From the NCBI GenBank assembly GCA_030598385.1, contig JAUVQB010000101.1, positions 1 through 5,989 of the forward strand: DNA of 5,989 nucleotides. The letters run 5' to 3'. Shown here in pieces: positions 4,234 to 5,989 of the stretch. Within the stretch, counting starts at the first letter, position 1. Each line of letters starts with the position of its first letter. Below the pieces are notes generated by a model. The model had not been told where the DNA came from, made no database searches, and worked only from the letters and a program-made list of their open reading frames with translations. The position numbers and the translations under genes were made by a program. This DNA is from Alphaproteobacteria bacterium. GTDB taxonomy: Bacteria; Pseudomonadota; Alphaproteobacteria; Kiloniellales; JAKSDN01.

Positions 4234-5989
4234 ATGGCGGCACGCAGCAGCACGATAAACACGAGAAGCCGAAAGGCGACGCCTCACCTGTGGCCGAGCG
4301 GCACCGGCGCTTTCGTGCGGCGGCGGATGATCGAGCTCGCCGGCATGGTGCTGGCCGGGCTCGGCGCGGCCCTTGCCATTGCCGGCCTCAGCTTCCGTGC
4401 CGAGGACCCCTCCTTCAATCGGGCCGGCGACGGCCCGGTGATGAACCTGCTTGGAATGCCCGGGGCCTATGCGGCCGATCTCATGTGGCAGACTCTCGGG
4501 CTGGCGGCTTTTCTGCTGCCTTTCATCCTGATGGTCTGGGGCCTCGGGATCTGCCGCCAGCGCACCTTCGAGCGATGGCTTCCGCGGCTCATTGTGCTGC
4601 CCGCCGCCTTGCTTCTGTCGGCGCTCGCGGCTGCCTATTTTCCTACTCCCCAGGGCTGGCCCAGCGAGAGCGGCGTGGGCGGTTTCACGGGCGATCTGCT
4701 GCTCGGCTGGCTAAGCACACAGCTCCTGACGGAGACTTGGATCGTTGCCCTCGGCGGCGGCGTCCTGGCGCTCGCCGCCTTGCTGGTGGTCCTGGCGGTC
4801 GACCGCGCGGACTGGCAGCGGCTCATCCGCGCCGGGGCTTGGCTCGCCCGGCAGATGGGCCGGATTTGGGCCCTGCGGGCACCCGTCGCCGCGCGGATCG
4901 GCGACATCCGCAGCCGCCGGGCCCAAGCGGCGGTGAGCCGTGCCGAACCGGTGTTCGGCGCCCCCAAGCCGGTGACGCGATCGCGCAAGCCCAGGAAAAA
5001 GGCCAATAAAGAGTCGCCGGACTCCCCTGAAACTCTGGTCACGACGAAGCGGACAGCCGTCCGGCCCGGCAAGCGCGGCCGCCAGGCGGCGCAAGGCAAG
5101 CTCGACTTCGGCGCCCAAGGCGACTTCGAGCTGCCGCCGCTCTCGCTTTTGGCCGAACCGCCGCCGGCCTCCGAACGCGGCCAGCTCAAGCGCGACGCGC
5201 TGGAAAAAAACGCCCGCCTGCTGGAAACCGTGCTCGACGACTTCGGCGTCAAGGGCGAGATCGTCAAGGTCCGCCCCGGCCCGGTGGTGACCCGCTACGA
5301 GCTGGAGCCGGCGCCCGGCACCAAGACCAGCCGCGTGGTCGGCCTGGCCGACGACATCGCCCGGTCCATGAGCGCCATTTCCGTGCGCGTTGCCGTCGTC
5401 CCGGGCTCCAGCACGATCGGCATCGAGCTGCCCAACAACAACCGGGAAACGGTCTATCTGCGCGAGCTCTTGGGCTCCGACGCGTTCGAGCGCGCCGGCG
5501 CCAAGCTGCCGCTGATCCTCGGCAAGGACATCAGCGGCCATCCGATGATCGTCGACCTGGCGCGCATGCCCCACCTGCTGATCGCCGGCACCACAGGCTC
5601 CGGCAAATCGGTGTCGATCAACACCCTGGTGCTGTCGCTGCTCTACCGCCTGCCGCCGGAAGCCTGCAAGTTCATCATGATCGACCCCAAGATGCTGGAG
5701 CTGTCGGTCTACGACGACATCCCGCACCTGATCTCGCCGGTGGTGACCGACCCGAAGAAGGCGGTGGTGGCGCTCAAATGGACGGTGCGCGAGATGGAAG
5801 AGCGCTACAAGCGCATGTCGAAATTGGGCGTGCGCGACATCAAGGGTTACAACGCCCGCATCCTCCACGCCGAAGCCAAGGGCGAAATCCTGACCAGAAC
5901 CGTGCAGACCGGCTTCGATCGGGCTACCGGCCGCGCCATCTATGAGCAGGAGGAGATGGATTACGGCGTTATGCCCTACATTGTCGTGA
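4234..5989 (+). CDS. ftsK: DNA translocase FtsK, C-terminus cut off by right edge
   Basis: Septum-anchored, ATP-driven DNA pump that moves chromosome ends apart and activates XerCD at dif during division. The window holds 585 codons with no stop. Seen: four hydrophobic segments (about 33-53, 84-106, 115-135, 168-189) forming the membrane anchor; a basic, proline-containing linker (about 190-317), short next to E. coli FtsK; the alpha domain (about 318-420); and the motor domain with Walker A GTTGSGKS (452-459) and the FtsK signature IDPKMLELSVYDDIPHL (from 483). The stretch LTRTVQTGFDRATGRAIYE, shortly before the edge, is the insertion I associate with alphaproteobacterial FtsK. The window ends at MPYIVV, just before the expected Walker B VDEMADL. 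Relatives are about 800-880 residues, so roughly a third is missing, including the KOPS-reading gamma domain. It is probably co-transcribed with the upstream aminotransferase gene. Confidence 0.95.
   Translation, partial: MAARSSTINTRSRKATPHLWPSGTGAFVRRRMIELAGMVLAGLGAALAIAGLSFRAEDPSFNRAGDGPVMNLLGMPGAYAADLMWQTLGLAAFLLPFILMVWGLGICRQRTFERWLPRLIVLPAALLLSALAAAYFPTPQGWPSESGVGGFTGDLLLGWLSTQLLTETWIVALGGGVLALAALLVVLAVDRADWQRLIRAGAWLARQMGRIWALRAPVAARIGDIRSRRAQAAVSRAEPVFGAPKPVTRSRKPRKKANKESPDSPETLVTTKRTAVRPGKRGRQAAQGKLDFGAQGDFELPPLSLLAEPPPASERGQLKRDALEKNARLLETVLDDFGVKGEIVKVRPGPVVTRYELEPAPGTKTSRVVGLADDIARSMSAISVRVAVVPGSSTIGIELPNNNRETVYLRELLGSDAFERAGAKLPLILGKDISGHPMIVDLARMPHLLIAGTTGSGKSVSINTLVLSLLYRLPPEACKFIMIDPKMLELSVYDDIPHLISPVVTDPKKAVVALKWTVREMEERYKRMSKLGVRDIKGYNARILHAEAKGEILTRTVQTGFDRATGRAIYEQEEMDYGVMPYIVV

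Noticed and set aside
4290..5009. A 239-residue plus-strand frame and long minus-strand frames over ftsK (4635-5267, 4711-5868)
   Set aside because: All overlap the ftsK frame, which carries the membrane anchor and Walker A. The alternatives are compositionally biased shadows.

Overview
The window is high-GC chromosomal DNA. Gene content and style point to an alphaproteobacterium, probably of the Rhodospirillales type. This rests on an alphaproteobacterial-type FtsK, a DapC-type aminotransferase, a UbiH-family hydroxylase and an Amt channel behind a sigma-54-like promoter. The taxonomic call is inference from protein style only; no rRNA or marker gene is present. I see no mobile element, CRISPR array, tRNA or rRNA.

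Layout from left to right: (1) positions 1-1005, minus strand, the N-terminal 335 residues of a UbiH/Coq6-family FAD monooxygenase of ubiquinone synthesis, cut by the left edge. (2) 1036-1319, a divergent regulatory region with a good sigma-54 (-24/-12) promoter aimed at amt, a weak NtrC-like palindrome, a possible promoter for ubiH, and a 21-codon small ORF with a near-perfect ribosome binding site just after the predicted transcription start. (3) 1323-2699, plus strand, a complete ammonium channel gene (amt/amtB), closed by a strong intrinsic terminator at 2736-2772. (4) 2801-4182, plus strand, a sigma-70-like promoter and a complete PLP-dependent aminotransferase of the DapC type. (5) 4234 to the right edge, plus strand, the first 585 residues of the DNA translocase FtsK, running off the window in its motor domain.

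How the genes fit together: amt looks like a stand-alone, nitrogen-regulated unit, isolated by its own promoter and terminator. The usual partner glnK (PII) is not between promoter and channel, and the gap is too short to hold it. The aminotransferase and ftsK lie 51 bp apart on the same strand with no terminator between them, so they are probably co-transcribed. That would link a lysine/meso-diaminopimelate (cell-wall precursor) step to chromosome segregation at division. ubiH is transcribed away from amt and is functionally unrelated.

This is mostly ordinary core-genome sequence. I found no convincing new multi-gene system. The points most worth a second look are the amt leader (sigma-54 promoter, missing glnK, small ORF) and the AT-rich, CtrA-box-like and repeated sequence just before ftsK.
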